64,000 nt of DNA from Bacillota bacterium (GCA_017577945.1 PKQS01000007.1:124001-188000), one strand, 5' to 3'; numbered from the stretch's first letter, positions 42,685 through 51,577 are shown. A program made the numbers and translations. The notes: generated by a model not told the origin, from the letters alone.

Positions 42685-44235
42685 GTGCTGGATCGCTCGG
42701 AGCAGTGGGCAAAACACCTCCGGAAGGTGAGGGCTGGCGCCCTGGCTGTCTTGTTGCTCCTCTGCACGGCCTGGCCTGCGGCCGCGAACCCCTTCTCGGA
42801 CGTGCCCGCCGGGCACTGGGCTTACGCGGCTTTGGAGCAGCTGAGCGCCGCATCGCTCATCGACGGCTACGCGCCGGGTTTCTTTACGGGCGCCCGGCGA
42901 CTCACCCGCTATGAGATGGCGCTTTCGCTCGCCGGCGCGCTGGCGCGCCTCGGCGGCGGCCCGTTGGCGGCAGGCGGAGAGTACGATCTGGATTCGCTCA
43001 TCGCCGGCTACAACGAGCGCGCCGAACGGCCGCTGACGGCCGCGGAGAGCGCCCTCTTGCGGCAGATGGTCGTGGAGTTTCGCGACGAGCTGGCGATGCT
43101 GGGCTACCCGGTTCCCCGGGTGGCGGAGCCGCAGCCCGCGGCCAGCCCGGCGACGGACGGCCGGCGGTACGTGCTGGACGGGTCATTTGCGTCGCTGGCA
43201 CGCCGGCTCCTGCTTGCGGGGAGCCGCGCCACGCCCCAGCGGCAGGTGCTGGACGTGCCCGTCGCGTCGTTCCTCGGCGGAATCGCCCCGGTGCCGGAGC
43301 TGGTCGAGCGGGTGGCGCGGTCAACGGTCGTTCCGCTGGGTCACATCGGATCCACCGTGTTGTACGCCGACACCCTGGAGGCCACGCTGCAGGTGCGGAC
43401 GTGGGGCGAGACGGCCTTGCCTTCTTTGGACGGATCGATCCGCATGTCCGACTACGCCTTGCCGGGTGCGCCGCTGTCTGGCTGGCTGCAGCCGGGCGAG
43501 CTGGCGCCGTTCTGGCCGAGCACGATGACGCGGGTGGCGGTGGAGGGCGTCGCGCTGACACCCTACTTGCAACTGGCGGGCGAGCGGGCCGAGCTGAGCA
43601 ATTTGGCGCGGGAGGCCAGCGCCACGACCTTGCGGGCCACCGTGCGACTCGGGCGTGACGTCTCGCTGTCGGGCAACGTGCGGACGGTCGAGCCGCCGTT
43701 TGAGAACAGCGACGAAGAGACGCTCGGCGTGGCGCTGTCGGTGCGCCTGGGCGACGTGGTGCTGACCACCGAGCGGGAAATCGTGCAGCGGTCGGCGTCG
43801 GAGTTGGAGCGGGTGACGACGTGGGCGCTGGAGTACAGCCTCGCGGAGCAGGCGCTGGTCCGCGCCGGCTGGCAGACCGTCAGCGACACGCGCTCCCGGG
43901 CCAGCGTGGACGTCAACGTGCCGGTGCCGCTGGGCAGCCTGCGTCTGGGCCTCGCGTATGAAGGCAGCCGTACGGGCGAAAACGCCATCTCCATGACGAC
44001 GCTGACGATTGCCGGGCTCGACTTGCGCGTGGCCGAAAACGCCGAGGCTACGGCGGCCTTTTCCCTGCAGGACGGCGACAACGCAAAGCGGACCGCCAGC
44101 CTGGGGGTGCGCTACGCCCTCAGCCCGGAGGCGGCGCTGACGTTGGGCTACAAGTGGATCAACTTCAGTGGCGGGCCAGAGGAAGACGAGCGTCTGGAGA
44201 ACGTGACGACGGCCGAGTTTACCATTCGCTTCTGA
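42685..44235 (+). CDS. Second SLH-domain outer-membrane barrel protein
   Basis: 516 residues: signal peptide ending PAAAN (about residue 37), one SLH domain (FSDVPAGHWAYAALEQLSAA, DGYAPGFF, RYEMALSLAGAL; about 39-90), a short linker and a C-terminal barrel of amphipathic strands ending TTAEFTIRF. It lacks the long coiled coil of the first porin. I chose GTG 42685 because GGAGGGG sits 6 bases before it; ATGs at 42649 and 42652 would put a 12-residue charged extension before the signal peptide. Likely a smaller relative of the first porin. Confidence 0.87.
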   Translation: MLDRSEQWAKHLRKVRAGALAVLLLLCTAWPAAANPFSDVPAGHWAYAALEQLSAASLIDGYAPGFFTGARRLTRYEMALSLAGALARLGGGPLAAGGEYDLDSLIAGYNERAERPLTAAESALLRQMVVEFRDELAMLGYPVPRVAEPQPAASPATDGRRYVLDGSFASLARRLLLAGSRATPQRQVLDVPVASFLGGIAPVPELVERVARSTVVPLGHIGSTVLYADTLEATLQVRTWGETALPSLDGSIRMSDYALPGAPLSGWLQPGELAPFWPSTMTRVAVEGVALTPYLQLAGERAELSNLAREASATTLRATVRLGRDVSLSGNVRTVEPPFENSDEETLGVALSVRLGDVVLTTEREIVQRSASELERVTTWALEYSLAEQALVRAGWQTVSDTRSRASVDVNVPVPLGSLRLGLAYEGSRTGENAISMTTLTIAGLDLRVAENAEATAAFSLQDGDNAKRTASLGVRYALSPEAALTLGYKWINFSGGPEEDERLENVTTAEFTIRF

Positions 44236-44297
44236 CGCCGCGGAGCCGCGACGGCGCGGAAGGTTGGAGGAGTCTTTCAGGCTAGGGGGAGCGATGA

Positions 44298-45227
44298 ATG
44301 CGGAAGGCGGTTGCACTCATCTTGGCGTGCCTGATGCTGGCGCTGACGTCGATGAGCGCGTCGGCGCAAGACGTGTCGCTGCCGGCGCTCCTGGCGGCGG
44401 CGGAACAAGCCGTTTACGGCAGCGAGCGCACGGGTTCGCTGCTGGAGCGTATCGTCCGGCTCGAGCTGGACGTGTACGGGCGGGAGCAGTCCGGTGCGCT
44501 GCTGACGCGAGCGCAAAACATCTACGCTTACCTGACGGGCGCTATCGGCGGCGGATCGTCCGTCGTCGTGCAGCTGAACGTCGTCGAGTACATGGTGTTC
44601 CAGCGCCTCTCGACGGGAGTCGGGCTCGTGCAGCGCATTGAAGAACTGGAGCGCAGCATTCTGGGCGCGCCGCAGCAGTCGCGGCCCCTGGCCGAGCGGG
44701 TGCGGTCGCTGGTGGAGCTGGTTTGGCCCAGCGGCGAGCTGAACTTGCAGCGCGTGCACTTGCCCGCCGAGACGCTGGTGCGTGTGCGGCTGCTGACCGA
44801 GATCAACTCGGGTCGCAACCAGGTGGGCGACCGGATTCGCTACCGGGTCGTCGAGGACGTGCGCGTCGACGGCCGCATCGTCATTCCGGCGGGCGCTGAA
44901 GGCGAAGGCCGCGTGACGGCGGTGCAAAGCGCGGGCCGGTTCGGACAGGCGGGCCGCGTCGAGATCGACTGGGGCACGGTGCCGACGTTTGACGGCACGC
45001 CGGTGCGGTTTGCCGTTCTTGAGCGGGCCGGGCGGCAGAACCAGGAGCTGGCCGTGGCCGCCAGCATCGCGGGTTTGATGCTCCTCCCGCCCGTTGGCTT
45101 GATCGGCGGCTTCCTTGTGCAGGGCGGCGAACACGTGGTGCCCGCCGGTACGGAGTTTTACGTCGAAGTGGCGCGCCCCGTGGACTTGCTGGGCCTGTCG
45201 CTGACGCCGGTGCGGTCCGGCAACTGA
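44298..45227 (+). CDS. Secreted protein of unknown function
   Basis: 309 residues with a signal peptide (cut after ASA, about residue 23). First half: helical with repeated ERIVRLELDVYG / RIEELERSILG units, which look like a short repeated motif. Second half: a beta-rich domain (LPAETLVRVRLLTEINSGRN, VIPAGAEGEGRVTAV) followed by a hydrophobic stretch (LAVAASIAGLMLLPPVGLIGG) that could be a membrane hairpin. The beta part resembles TrbI/VirB10-like or bacterial SH3-like domains only loosely. It follows the second SLH porin by 62 bases, so an envelope role is likely. Confidence 0.7.
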   Translation: MRKAVALILACLMLALTSMSASAQDVSLPALLAAAEQAVYGSERTGSLLERIVRLELDVYGREQSGALLTRAQNIYAYLTGAIGGGSSVVVQLNVVEYMVFQRLSTGVGLVQRIEELERSILGAPQQSRPLAERVRSLVELVWPSGELNLQRVHLPAETLVRVRLLTEINSGRNQVGDRIRYRVVEDVRVDGRIVIPAGAEGEGRVTAVQSAGRFGQAGRVEIDWGTVPTFDGTPVRFAVLERAGRQNQELAVAASIAGLMLLPPVGLIGGFLVQGGEHVVPAGTEFYVEVARPVDLLGLSLTPVRSGN

Positions 45228-45274
45228 GGGGCCCCACGCCACGGCGCTGCGGATGGAGAAACGGACGGTGGGGG

Positions 45275-45308
45275 ACGCCGGCGGTCCTGCGCGGACTGCC
45301 GGCGTTTT
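45275..45308 (+). terminator. Intrinsic terminator after the secreted protein gene
   Basis: A 13-bp stem with one G-T pair (45275-45287 with 45293-45305), 5-base loop, followed by a run of four T that starts at the last stem base. It separates the + strand envelope genes from the convergent XRE gene. Confidence 0.8.
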
Positions 45309-45361
45309 GCGCGGTGCCTCCGCGGCTCCAACGAGCTTCGGTAAAGGGCGGCACCCACAGG

Positions 45362-45805
45362 TTAGCGGTTGGAAGCGGCTTTGGCTTGCCGCGGCAACGT
45401 GGTGGCCCGCACCTGGTGGTATGCGTTCTGGATGGCCTGGTGGACGATTTGCACCAGCTTGTCGCGGTCCGTGTTCTGGTCGGTACGCAGTAGCTCCGCG
45501 CTCAGCAGCTGGTCCACGACGGCGGTGGCCAGCCGGCGCGTCATTTCGTTGGCCTTCTCCGTCGGCAAGGTGCGCTCCGGCCATGACAAGGCTTCGCCTT
45601 CCTCATCCGCTCCGAGGAAATAGCTCAGGGGGCGCCCCAGAGCCTGGGCCAGAGCGGCGAGCGTCGACAGAGACGGCGTGCGCTGGCCGCGCTCCAGGTC
45701 CGAGATGTAGGGCTGGGACTTGCCGATGCGCCGCGCCAGTTCGGTGCCGGAAAGGCCCAACTCGAGACGTGCCTGCCGCAGACGTCGTCCAAGCTCCGCG
45801 TTCAT
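45362..45805 (-). CDS. XRE-family transcriptional regulator
   Basis: 147 residues. N-terminal helix-turn-helix of the Cro/C1 type (LGRRLRQARLELGLSGTELA, RIGKSQPYISDLERGQRTPS; about 5-60). The remaining part (about 70-147) is helical and not recognised; DNTDRDKLVQIVHQAI-type helices could form dimers, as in SinR. The ATG at 45805 follows AAAGGAGG. Divergent from the ParB-like gene; an extended -10 and a TTGCGCAA palindrome lie in the shared upstream region and suggest autoregulation. Confidence 0.85.
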   Translation of the reverse strand: MNAELGRRLRQARLELGLSGTELARRIGKSQPYISDLERGQRTPSLSTLAALAQALGRPLSYFLGADEEGEALSWPERTLPTEKANEMTRRLATAVVDQLLSAELLRTDQNTDRDKLVQIVHQAIQNAYHQVRATTLPRQAKAASNR

Positions 45806-45888
45806 CCTTGAACTCCTCCTTTGCCGGCGAGCCGGTGGTCGACTCCGGCCAGCTTGCTGGCCCAACTGTCAACGGCTGGCCACTGTGG

Positions 45889-45911
45889 AATTATTGCGCA
45901 AAATTATATCA
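45889..45911 (-). promoter_or_regulatory. Extended -10 promoter and palindromic operator of the XRE gene
   Basis: On the minus strand TGATATAAT (45911-45903) is a perfect extended -10. It abuts the palindrome TTGCGCAA (45894-45901) with AATT on both sides, which would cover the transcription start. This layout fits a repressor site, most simply for the XRE protein itself. Confidence 0.6.
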
Positions 45912-46026
45912 CACCTTCTGCTCGAAGGAAACCGGTTTAGTGCTGTAGAAGTGTCTGTCAACCTCCAACAGTTTGTTAGAAAGTTCGACGCAGTCCGACG
46001 CAGGCGCCGGCAGGAGGCGATCCGGC

Positions 46027-46971
46027 TTGGAACTCATCATGTTGCCGCTCGGCAAGATTCGCCTAGACCCTGGACACGTGCGCGGCCTCCGCAGCTTGGA
46101 CAGCGTTGCGGGCCTGAGCGAGTCGATTCAGCAAGTCGGCGTGTTGCATCCGGTCATCGTGCAGCCGGACGGCGAGTACTATCGCCTTGTGGCTGGGTAC
46201 CGCCGCTGGCTGGCAGCAACCCGGGCTGGCCGGGACGAAATTCCCGCGCTCGTCCTGTCGGAAGGCGCCAACGTGCTCCTGGTGCAGCTGGCGGAAAACC
46301 TGCAGCGGGAAGACTTGAACCCCTTAGAGCGGGCGCTGGCTGTGCGGGCGTTCATGGAGTCGGAAAAGCTGTCGGTGCGGGCGGCCGCCAAGAAGCTCGG
46401 CATTCCGCGCACGACGATTACCGACTGGTTGGACGTCTTGGCCGTGGAGGAGCGCTTCCAGCGCGCCGTCGTCGACAACTTCTACGGCGGCGACTCGCCG
46501 CTGACCGTCTCCCACATCGCCGAAGCGCGCGCTCTGGCGGCGGCGCTCGGCTCACCGGGCATCGCGACCGCGCTGCTCGATGCGGTGCTACTGTACAACC
46601 TGACCAAAGCCGAAACGCGCGCCGTTGCGCGGCTCATCCGTCAGAACGTCAACCTCTCCATTCGCGACGCGGTGCGCGCCGTGCGCCCGCATCCCGCTTC
46701 GCTCGACGACGAGTCGGCGAGCGACCGCCTGGTGCCTCCCGACGAAGAAAACTTGGCGCAGCTGATCCGGGCCATGGATCAGTCGGCGGCCGTGCTGAAA
46801 CGGTTCCGCCACTTGTCCGGCCGGCACTTGTCTCCGGAGCAGCGGCAACAGCTGCTCGAGCGCGTGCAGCAGCTGCGCGTCATGGCCGAAGAAGCTCTCG
46901 AACGCCTCACCCGTTGGCCGCAAGCCGAGCAGGCCGCTCCGCGCCGCCAAAGGAGCCGGCGCGTCTCGTAG
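46027..46971 (+). CDS. ParB-like nucleoid/partition protein
   Basis: 314 residues. ParB/Srx N-terminal domain (LPLGKIRLDP, GLSESIQQVGVLHPVIVQ, YRLVAGYRRWLAA; about 5-85), then the LAENLQREDLNPLERALAVR region and a helix-turn-helix (VRAAAKKLGIPRTTITDWL; about 120-140), and a helical C terminus. The CTP-binding GERR motif of true ParB reads GYRR here. No parA and no parS-like site are near, so it may not be the chromosomal ParB; a Noc-like or specialised regulator is possible. TTG 46027 has AGGAGG 9 bases before. Confidence 0.8.
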   Translation: MELIMLPLGKIRLDPGHVRGLRSLDSVAGLSESIQQVGVLHPVIVQPDGEYYRLVAGYRRWLAATRAGRDEIPALVLSEGANVLLVQLAENLQREDLNPLERALAVRAFMESEKLSVRAAAKKLGIPRTTITDWLDVLAVEERFQRAVVDNFYGGDSPLTVSHIAEARALAAALGSPGIATALLDAVLLYNLTKAETRAVARLIRQNVNLSIRDAVRAVRPHPASLDDESASDRLVPPDEENLAQLIRAMDQSAAVLKRFRHLSGRHLSPEQRQQLLERVQQLRVMAEEALERLTRWPQAEQAAPRRQRSRRVS

Positions 46972-47065
46972 GCTCTGCGCCAAGCGCCCCGGCTTCCCCC
47001 GACCGCTTGCCCGGCAGGACATCGGCGCCGCCGCACGAAAACGGTCGGGCGGAGGTGTCGTTCGT

Positions 47066-47989
47066 ATGCAGCCACCCATCCAAAAGGTAGCGTTCATTGG
47101 CCTCGGCATTATGGGCCGCGCCATGGCCGCCAACGTGCTGCGGGCCGGCTTTGCCTTGACGGTCTGGAACCGGACCGCCAGCCGCATGGAGCCGTTGGTG
47201 GCTGCCGGCGCCCGGGCGGCGGCTTCGCCCAAAGACGCCGCGGCCGACGCGGACGCCGTCATTACCATGGTGACCGATTCGCCCGACGTCGAGGAGGTGT
47301 TGCTCGGCGAACGGGGCGTTATCCACGCCGCCCGGCCGGGCACGGTCGTTATCGACATGAGCACCATCTCGCCCGAGCGGACTCGCGTCATCGCCGCACG
47401 CCTGGCCGAAAAAGGCATTGCGATGCTGGACGCGCCCGTCACGGGGGGCGACGTGGGCGCCCGCGAGGGCACGCTGTCCATTATGGTCGGCGGCGACGAA
47501 ACTGTGTTCCGGCGCTGCCTGCCGCTGCTGCAGTCCATGGGGCGCCACATCGTCCACGTCGGGCCCAACGGCGCCGGGCAAACGGTCAAGCTGTGCAACC
47601 AGGTCATCGTCGCCCTGAACTTACTGGCCATGGCCGAGGGGTTGGCGCTGGCCGCCAAATCCGGCGTCGACCTGGAGAAGATGCTGTCGGTGGTACAGAA
47701 GGGAGCGGCGGCGTCGTGGGCGCTGGAGCACCTCGCGCCGCGGGTGCTGCGCGGCGACTATGCCCCGGGTTTCATGGTCAAACTTCAGCAAAAAGATTTG
47801 CGGCTGGCCTTAGAAGCGGCGGCGCAGGCGGGGCTGCCGCTGATCGGCACCAGCGTCGTGCAGCAGCTGCTGCGCAGTGTCGAGGCTTACGGCGGCGCCG
47901 AAGACGGCACGCAAGCCATCGTAACCGCGCTGGAGCGGCTGGGCAATTTCCGCTTGTCGGATAGAAGCGGCGCGGTTAAGCGCAACTAG
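47066..47989 (+). CDS. 3-hydroxyisobutyrate dehydrogenase-family oxidoreductase
   Basis: 307 residues of the beta-hydroxyacid dehydrogenase family (tartronate semialdehyde reductase, GLYR, HIBADH). Rossmann NAD(P) site VAFIGLGIMGRAMAANVLRA, substrate motif DAPVTGGDVGAREGTLSIMV and the catalytic-Lys region GPNGAGQTVKLCNQ (Lys about 171) are clear. WNRT after the second strand favours NADPH. Substrate not determined. ATG 47066 has GGAGGTG upstream. It appears monocistronic. Confidence 0.9.
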   Translation: MQPPIQKVAFIGLGIMGRAMAANVLRAGFALTVWNRTASRMEPLVAAGARAAASPKDAAADADAVITMVTDSPDVEEVLLGERGVIHAARPGTVVIDMSTISPERTRVIAARLAEKGIAMLDAPVTGGDVGAREGTLSIMVGGDETVFRRCLPLLQSMGRHIVHVGPNGAGQTVKLCNQVIVALNLLAMAEGLALAAKSGVDLEKMLSVVQKGAAASWALEHLAPRVLRGDYAPGFMVKLQQKDLRLALEAAAQAGLPLIGTSVVQQLLRSVEAYGGAEDGTQAIVTALERLGNFRLSDRSGAVKRN

Positions 47990-47995
47990 AAAATC

Positions 47996-48009
47996 AGGAC
48001 TTGAGTCCT
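47996..48009 (+). promoter_or_regulatory. Short palindrome before the histidine kinase gene
   Basis: AGGACT-TG-AGTCCT, a perfect 6-base inverted repeat in the AT-rich 113-base gap between the dehydrogenase and the kinase. No T run follows, so it is more like a protein-binding site than a terminator. Confidence 0.3.
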
Positions 48010-48102
48010 AGAGGAGATAACTAAGGAAAATTGAAAAAATAATGCCAGCAAACGACGGAGGTCTCAAGAATCCCGAATCGGCGTCACGGGGGGGCGGGCC
48101 GA

Positions 48103-48876
48103 GTGGCCAGGCAAACGACGTTTTCGGCCGAAGAAGGCGCGCTGGCCGGCGCCCGCCGAGGCGGCCGCGCCGCCGGGCAACTGACCGGTCAGCAGTGGAC
48201 CACGCTGGAGTCGCTCGCTTCGTTTGCCGCGCACGAGATTCGCAACCCGCTGGCGGCGATGCGCGCCACCGTCGAGCTGGCCATGGCGACCCACGATGCC
48301 GAGCGGCGGAACGCGCTGCTGAGGCGAGTCATCGATTGCATCGATGAGCTCAGCGATTTCTTGACGGAGCTGCTCATCTCCGCCGGGCCGGACGGCATCG
48401 GGTTGGTACCGCTGGAGCTGCAGCCGCTCGTCGTGGGCGTCATACGGCTGTTCTCCGTGCAGGCGGAAGTCATGAACGTGTGCATAAAGCTGGACGCGCC
48501 GCCGGCGCTGCCGCCCGTCTGGGGCAACGCGCCCTTGCTGCGGCAAGTTGTAATGAACCTGGTCAAGAATGCGCTGGAAGCGATGCCGGACGGAGGTCTG
48601 CTGCGCGTCACACTGCTTTCGCCGTCGCGGGATACCGTGCGCATGGAGGTGGCGGACACGGGGCGCGGCATTCCCAAGACGTACCGCGACCACCTGTTTA
48701 GCGGCTTGGACGTGGACCGGCCCGGTCACGGGGTCGGCTTGCGCTTCGTATACCGCGTCGTCACGCACATTCACAGGGGCCGGATTTGGTTTGACACGGA
48801 GGAGGGCGTCGGCACCACGTTTTACGTCGAGCTGCCCGCCGCAGGCACCGCCGGAGGTTTGCCGGCGGTGTCGTAA
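48103..48876 (+). CDS. Orphan cytoplasmic sensor histidine kinase
   Basis: 257 residues. HisKA phospho-acceptor motif FAAHEIRNPLAAMRATVEL (His near residue 43), then HATPase_c boxes: N box NLVKNALEAM, G1 VADTGRGIP, G2 GHGVGLRFVYRVV. There is no membrane helix and only about 30 low-complexity residues before HisKA, so no sensor domain. No response regulator is adjacent. Such soluble orphan kinases often feed the sporulation phosphorelay in Bacillota; that is an inference. GTG start after a G-rich site. Confidence 0.86.
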   Translation: MARQTTFSAEEGALAGARRGGRAAGQLTGQQWTTLESLASFAAHEIRNPLAAMRATVELAMATHDAERRNALLRRVIDCIDELSDFLTELLISAGPDGIGLVPLELQPLVVGVIRLFSVQAEVMNVCIKLDAPPALPPVWGNAPLLRQVVMNLVKNALEAMPDGGLLRVTLLSPSRDTVRMEVADTGRGIPKTYRDHLFSGLDVDRPGHGVGLRFVYRVVTHIHRGRIWFDTEEGVGTTFYVELPAAGTAGGLPAVS

Positions 48877-48960
48877 GATACCGCGCTTTGAAGGATGAAG
48901 TCCGGGGTCCGACGTGCTACCGTAACGGCGAGACCAGATCGCGTCGGAGGAGGTGCCGGT

Positions 48961-49218
48961 ATGGCGGAGCAGCGCAGCGCGGCCAAGCCGTTCTGGGACG
49001 TGGAGCGCCCGGTGGGAGACGTGCGGAAGAACAACCGCGGCGCCGTCATCCGGGTCAGCCAAACGGAGAAAGACAACCGCAAATACGTAGACGTGCGGGT
49101 CTTTTATCCCGGGCGCGACAACGGCATGCGGCCGGGAAAAGGCATCGCCTTGCCGTCGGAGATTGCCGGGGAAGTGGCCGGCTACATCTTGCAAGCCAGC
49201 GAGTCGCTGCGCGGGTGA
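48961..49218 (+). CDS. PC4/YdbC-type single-stranded nucleic-acid-binding protein
   Basis: 85 residues. The NNRGAVIRVSQTEKDNRKYV and VDVRVFYPG strands followed by GMRPGKGIALPSEIAGEVAG and a C-terminal helix fit the PC4-like domain found in YdbC proteins of Bacillota, which binds single-stranded DNA as a dimer. ATG 48961 has GGAGGAGG 8 bases upstream. No partner gene is evident. Confidence 0.8.
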   Translation: MAEQRSAAKPFWDVERPVGDVRKNNRGAVIRVSQTEKDNRKYVDVRVFYPGRDNGMRPGKGIALPSEIAGEVAGYILQASESLRG

Positions 49219-49244
49219 GGCCCGCCCGGGCGCGGCAGCGAGGG

Positions 49245-50078
49245 TTAGCCTGCCGCGGCGTCCGCCCGGACCAGCCGGATGACGGCAATTTCAGGCGGGC
49301 AAAAGAAGCGAAAGGGAACGGCGCTGGTGCCGACGCCGCGGCTGACGTACATGCTCGTTCCGTTCTCAACCACCAGGCCGCGAGCATAGCGACGCCCCGT
49401 GCGGCTGTTCGCAAACAGGGGGACGCCGCCCGGCAGGCAGATTTGCCCGCCGTGCGTGTGGCCGGCGAGGACCAGGTCCGCGCCGGCCCGTTTCGCTTCC
49501 GGAAAGATATCGGGCGAGTGCGACAGGATGATGACGGGCTCCGCGGCCGCATCGCCGGGCGGCGGCAGCGCCGCCAGCGCCCGCGCCAGATCCGCGCGCC
49601 CCGTGTGCGGGTCGTCGACGCCGGCGAAACGGACCCGGTGTCCCTTGTGCAGGACGACGTGGGCTTCGTTGCGCAGCACGCGCACGCCGGCTCGGGTCAA
49701 GTCGCGCACGAGGCCGTCCGTATTGACTCGCCGGTCGTAGTCGTTGTTGCCGAGAACGCCCAGCACCGTCCGCTCCCGGCTGATGTCCATCAGCATCGGA
49801 ATCAGGGCTTGCGCGCCGAACGCGCTGCCGGCGAAGTCCCCTGTCACAACGGCCACCGGGGCGGAAAGCGCCCGCACCGCCCGCAGCCACGCTTGCTCGT
49901 AAGGGCCGTAGTGCCGCAGGTGCAGGTCGGACAGGTGAATAATCTCGAAGCCGTCCAGCGCTTCCGGCAGCCGCCGGACGGGAACCTCCACGCGCGTCAG
50001 GTGCAGGCGGCGCGCTTCTCGGCGGCCGTGCAGGGCGACGAGCCCAGCCGCTGCCGCGCCGAGGACGATCGACCACAT
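49245..50078 (-). CDS. Membrane-anchored metallophosphoesterase (YkuE-like)
   Basis: 277 residues. After a hydrophobic N terminus come the calcineurin-type motifs: DLHLRHYG within IHLSDLHL, VVTGDFAG, LGNNDYDRR, ILSHSPDIF and the C-terminal AGHTHGGQICLPG. YkuE-type enzymes act at the membrane on phosphodiester lipids, and LpxH and UDP-2,3-diacylglucosamine hydrolases belong to the same superfamily; here LpxI already covers that step. It follows the M61-like gene after 32 bases on the same strand, so both form one unit. Confidence 0.88.
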   Translation of the reverse strand: MWSIVLGAAAAGLVALHGRREARRLHLTRVEVPVRRLPEALDGFEIIHLSDLHLRHYGPYEQAWLRAVRALSAPVAVVTGDFAGSAFGAQALIPMLMDISRERTVLGVLGNNDYDRRVNTDGLVRDLTRAGVRVLRNEAHVVLHKGHRVRFAGVDDPHTGRADLARALAALPPPGDAAAEPVIILSHSPDIFPEAKRAGADLVLAGHTHGGQICLPGGVPLFANSRTGRRYARGLVVENGTSMYVSRGVGTSAVPFRFFCPPEIAVIRLVRADAAAG

Positions 50079-50110
50079 GCGCGGATCCGCACTCCCACAG
50101 GCTGCGGCGC

Positions 50111-51577
50111 CTAACGGACGCCGGCCCAGCGCCGGTACACGGCGTCAAAATTGACCGGCGGTATGCGGCTGCCGAACAGGAAATCTGCCGCGAACGAGGT
50201 CAAGTCCGCATAGTCGGCGGCCAGCGCCAGCAGTGACGACGTGAAAAACGGCGTGTTCGGCTGCTGCCGCTGCCAGCGCGCGGCATCCAGCCACAGGTCC
50301 ACGACCGACTTAGCTCCGGCGGAGGCGCTGCGAATTTCGGCGTCGAGCAAGAAGGCCACCAGCGGCGCCCGGAACTCCAAGACCCGCTGCGCCGAATGCG
50401 AACGGGGCGCGGCCACGCCGGCCAGCACCAGCGAGGGCCAATCAGGTCCCGAGTAGTGCAGGCCGGTGGCGTGCAGCGTCTGGAGCGCCTGGTACAGGTC
50501 GTCGCCGCTGATATAGCCCGCCTCGTACAGCAGCAGCAGTCCCACGTACTCCGGGAGTCCGGCGGAAAACCAAGCCGCGTCGGGCGCCGTCTTCACGGTG
50601 CGCTCCACCAGCCAGCGCACCAGATCCCGCGCCGCGTATTTCCGCCACCAGTCCGCCGTGCCGGAGCCTACCCAGTGCACGATGGTGTCGCCGGCGGCCA
50701 CGAAGCCACTGACCAGAGGATTGAGGCGCAGCGGCCCTGGATAGCGGAGCTGCAGGAAAGTCAGCGGGGCCATTAGTTCGGTGAATCCTCGCTGGGCCAA
50801 GGACGCGCTCAGCGCTGCCAGCGACTGCGCGGTCTCGCGCACGTCCCACGGCGCGTCGCCCACCGCCACAACGGTGAGGGCGCCGCCTGCCGCCGTGCGT
50901 TGCTCTACCGCCAGGGCTCCGGCGACGACGAGGACCGTCTCGGCGGAGTCGAAGGGCACGGGTTCACCGCTCGCCGCGAGCCCGGCGCCAGGCACGAACA
51001 CGTGCCAGCCGGGGGGCGCCTGCACGGCCGCAACGGCCGAGTAAGGCTGCCCGGCGGACGGGCGGAGCAGCGTGTCGCGCCCGGCCAGGTATACGAAATC
51101 GCCGCCGTGGAGCGAGGCGTACGGAGCCGCCGGCAGGCCGGCGGGATTAACGCCGCCCGACCGCAGCCGAACCGAGTAGGCGACCGACGCCCCGGCCGAG
51201 CCGGTGGACTCGACGAGAACGACCCGGTCGGAAAGGAGCGCGACGGCCGCCGAGCCGTCAGGCGACCAGAGATCCGTGGGCGTCACGCCTTCGGGCAGCG
51301 TCATCTGGGCGGAGACGCCGCCGGCGTCCGCGGCGCGGAGGGTAACGATGACGTCCACGCGCGGCGATCGATCCGGGGGAAGAACCAGCGTGTATTCGAT
51401 GTGAAGGGGCTCGTCGGCCGCCCGGGCGGGCGCGGCGAACCGCGCCGCCGCGAGGAGGGAGGCTAGCAGGAGGAAGGCCACGGCGCAAGGTGCGATACCC
51501 TGCTGGGCCGGGTGCACGGCGCGTATCGTCCACTTGCAGGGAGTGACAGCAACAGCCCGGCGTCGCAACAGCGCCAT
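50111..51577 (-). CDS. Secreted M61-like protein lacking peptidase residues
   Basis: 488 residues with a signal peptide (APARAAD, about residue 44) and an Ig-like N-terminal region. The C-terminal half follows the M61 glycyl aminopeptidase/M1 layout: the position of the zinc motif HExxH reads DTIVHWVGSGTADWW, and the third-ligand segment WFSAGLPEYVGLLLLYEAG has Ala where the zinc-binding Glu belongs. It is therefore predicted to be a non-catalytic gluzincin-fold protein. ATG 51577 has AGGGGAGG 8 bases upstream. Divergent from arginase and upstream of the metallophosphoesterase. Confidence 0.65.
   Translation of the reverse strand: MALLRRRAVAVTPCKWTIRAVHPAQQGIAPCAVAFLLLASLLAAARFAAPARAADEPLHIEYTLVLPPDRSPRVDVIVTLRAADAGGVSAQMTLPEGVTPTDLWSPDGSAAVALLSDRVVLVESTGSAGASVAYSVRLRSGGVNPAGLPAAPYASLHGGDFVYLAGRDTLLRPSAGQPYSAVAAVQAPPGWHVFVPGAGLAASGEPVPFDSAETVLVVAGALAVEQRTAAGGALTVVAVGDAPWDVRETAQSLAALSASLAQRGFTELMAPLTFLQLRYPGPLRLNPLVSGFVAAGDTIVHWVGSGTADWWRKYAARDLVRWLVERTVKTAPDAAWFSAGLPEYVGLLLLYEAGYISGDDLYQALQTLHATGLHYSGPDWPSLVLAGVAAPRSHSAQRVLEFRAPLVAFLLDAEIRSASAGAKSVVDLWLDAARWQRQQPNTPFFTSSLLALAADYADLTSFAADFLFGSRIPPVNFDAVYRRWAGVR

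Noticed and set aside
39556..42816. An open frame of 1086 codons on the minus strand opposite the SLH porin
   Set aside because: It mirrors the porin exactly, has biased composition (His, Arg, Gly), no recognisable domain and no ribosome site. GC-rich genes commonly leave such open shadows.
48042..48347. A 101-codon frame starting at ATG 48042 before and into the histidine kinase gene
   Set aside because: Only about 20 codons lie outside the kinase gene; the rest is an Arg-rich shadow. The ribosome site is poorly placed.
49245..50078. Metallophosphoesterase as LpxH
   Set aside because: It is in the same superfamily, but its hydrophobic N terminus and AGHTHGGQ motif fit YkuE better, and lpxI is already in the lipid A operon.
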